Assembly (NCBI GenBank): GCA_017617145.1
Contig: JAFZWX010000148.1
Span: forward strand, 1-6,444
Direction of reading: 5' to 3'
DNA: 6,444 nt
Source: Treponema sp.
Lineage (GTDB): Bacteria; Spirochaetota; Spirochaetia; Treponematales; Treponemataceae
Under the pieces are notes generated by a model, which ran no database searches, was not told where the DNA came from, and worked only from the letters and a program-made list of their open reading frames with translations. The first letter of the stretch is position 1. Each line of letters starts with the position of its first letter. Position numbers and translations under genes: made by a program. Positions 5,781-6,444 of this stretch are shown here, in pieces.

Positions 5781-5976
5781 ACCCACATATTCTGTTATGC
5801 CATGAACCTATTGAGCAAAAAAGATTCATTTGAGAACCAGCGGGAGCCGGGGTTGTAGCCCTTTAGTCCACTGCAAATGCAAACAAATAGAAAAAAAAGC
5901 CTTACACTCACGTGAAAAACGCATAGAACCTGCAGGCTGAGCTGATTTTTTGGAAGAAATCTTGCGTTTTTATCAG
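5781..5976. other. Non-coding spacer before hsp20
   Basis: No convincing gene lies here. It holds a GC-rich patch (about 5839-5862, AGCGGGAGCCGGGGTTG and on) that contrasts with the AT-rich surroundings, an A8 run (5891-5898) next to an AGCCT/AGGCT pair (5898-5902 with 5934-5938), the palindrome CCTGCAGG (5929-5936), and the 9-bp inverted repeat listed separately. A weak plus-strand promoter-like pair, TTGCTG (5766-5771) and TATTCT (5789-5794) with 17-base spacing, precedes it. The structure suggests regulatory or RNA content, but none is proven. Confidence 0.5.
5915..5971. repeat. 9-bp inverted repeat upstream of the sigma-54 promoter
   Basis: AAAAACGCA (5915-5923) and TGCGTTTTT (5963-5971) are perfect inverted repeats separated by 39 bases. 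The second half ends five bases before the sigma-54 element. The two halves might be recognition sites of an enhancer-binding activator, looped together. They could alternatively form the stem of a bidirectional terminator with its U-rich arm. Only the sequence symmetry is certain. Confidence 0.55.
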
Positions 5977-5993
5977 TTGGCACGGAACTTGCT
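5977..5993 (+). promoter_or_regulatory. Sigma-54 (RpoN) promoter of hsp20
   Basis: TTGGCACGGAACTTGCT matches the sigma-54 consensus YTGGCACG-N4-TTGCW at every fixed position. GG (5979-5980) and GC (5991-5992) are exactly 12 bases apart, as the -24/-12 elements require. The start point should be near 6003-6004, about 33 bases before the Hsp20 ATG. Such promoters need an AAA+ enhancer-binding activator; none is encoded in this window. Confidence 0.85.
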
Positions 5994-6036
5994 ATATATT
6001 AAGTGAAACAAAAGAAAGTTCACAGGAGGCAAGATT

Positions 6037-6444
6037 ATGAACGAACTTAGTTTGATTGATTCACTTTTTAATGATGTGTTGGATAGCACTCCAAGTGTTA
6101 TGTATCGTGCGGGTGTAAGTGCACCACGTGTTGATGTTGTTGAGGACGAAGGAGCTTACACATTGGAAATGGAATTGCCTGGAAGAACTGAAAACGATGT
6201 AAACATCGAGCTTGACCACGACAATTTGACTATTTCTTCTAAGGTTTGCGAAGAGAAAGAGTCTAAGGAAGATAAGAAGGATAAGAAAAAGGCAAAGTAC
6301 ATCCTTAAGGAACGCCGCTACAGCGAGTTCTCTCGACGCTTTGCACTTCCTTCTGATGTTGATGAAGAAAGCATCAGCGCTAACTTCAAGAACGGCATTT
6401 TGTCTATCAACATGAAGAAAAAGGCTGTTGTTGCACCTAAAAAG
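6037..6444 (+). CDS. Small heat-shock protein Hsp20 family, 3' end outside window
   Basis: The visible 136 codons encode MNELSLIDSLFNDVLD, a short N-terminal arm, and then an alpha-crystallin domain from about residue 29. Typical features are PRVDVVEDEGAYTLEMELPG (30-49), a charged loop rich in E and K (about 72-88), the strand ERRYSEFSRRFALPSDVD, and the signature SANFKNGILSI (114-124). Small heat-shock proteins hold unfolding proteins in an ATP-independent way. The C-terminal IxI-type tail and the stop are not in the window. AGGAGG seven bases before the ATG is an excellent ribosome binding site. Lysine is coded mainly by AAG, unlike the AAA-rich neighbours, which suggests selection for high expression. 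Expression is probably controlled by the sigma-54 promoter upstream. Confidence 0.93.
   Translation, partial: MNELSLIDSLFNDVLDSTPSVMYRAGVSAPRVDVVEDEGAYTLEMELPGRTENDVNIELDHDNLTISSKVCEEKESKEDKKDKKKAKYILKERRYSEFSRRFALPSDVDEESISANFKNGILSINMKKKAVVAPKK

Noticed and set aside
5795..5983. 62-codon minus-strand frame in the spacer before hsp20
   Set aside because: GTG start without ribosome binding site, overlapping the sigma-54 promoter, unconvincing protein sequence.
5891..6000. Second small RNA on the minus strand, ending at the U8 run next to AGCCT/AGGCT
   Set aside because: The terminator stem is only 5 bp with a loop of 31 bases and no good minus-strand promoter is found, so it is too weak to list.

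Overview
The window reads as AT-rich chromosomal DNA of a spirochaete, most likely a Treponema. The reasons are the tRNA-Thr / rpmG / tRNA-Trp / secE / nusG order leading toward rplK, tRNA genes without an encoded CCA end, a lipoprotein with a loose signal-peptidase II site, and protein sequences of treponemal flavour. The genus is an inference from gene order and protein character; no species is claimed.

Left part (1-1390, minus strand): a translation and transcription operon. A well-formed sigma-70 promoter (1362-1390) precedes tRNA-Thr(GGU), rpmG (L33, 58 aa), tRNA-Trp(CCA), secE and nusG. After nusG the transcript leaves the window through a structured leader (28-82) that resembles the L1-binding autoregulatory site in front of rplK-rplA; rplK itself is not in the window. 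The tRNA-Thr has C instead of the near-universal U at position 33.

Middle part (1391-2760): the spacer between the divergent transcription units holds a 92-bp inverted repeat with a perfect 22-bp core stem (1443-1534). It is followed by a plus-strand serine O-acetyltransferase gene of the long type (cysteine synthesis), whose 3' end abuts a copy of a TTCGACAGGCTCAG-type repeat. Between this gene and radA, on the minus strand, lies a candidate small RNA of about 90 nt. It has an extended -10 sigma-70 promoter, internal stems and a classical intrinsic terminator with eight U. I do not recognise the RNA and consider it the most promising undescribed element here.

Right part (2761-5750, plus strand): radA (DNA repair ATPase) is followed after 33 bases by a predicted outer-membrane beta-barrel protein. 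That gene overlaps by 7 bases a lipoprotein metallophosphoesterase. The last two probably act together in the cell envelope; nothing suggests a link to RadA beyond co-transcription.

Right edge (5751-6444): a 286-base spacer with a weak terminator, a GC-rich patch, a widely spaced 9-bp inverted repeat and a textbook sigma-54 promoter (TTGGCACG-N4-TTGCT) leads into a small heat-shock protein gene (Hsp20) that is cut by the window end. An activator-dependent, sigma-54-driven Hsp20 is the clearest regulatory inference in the window.
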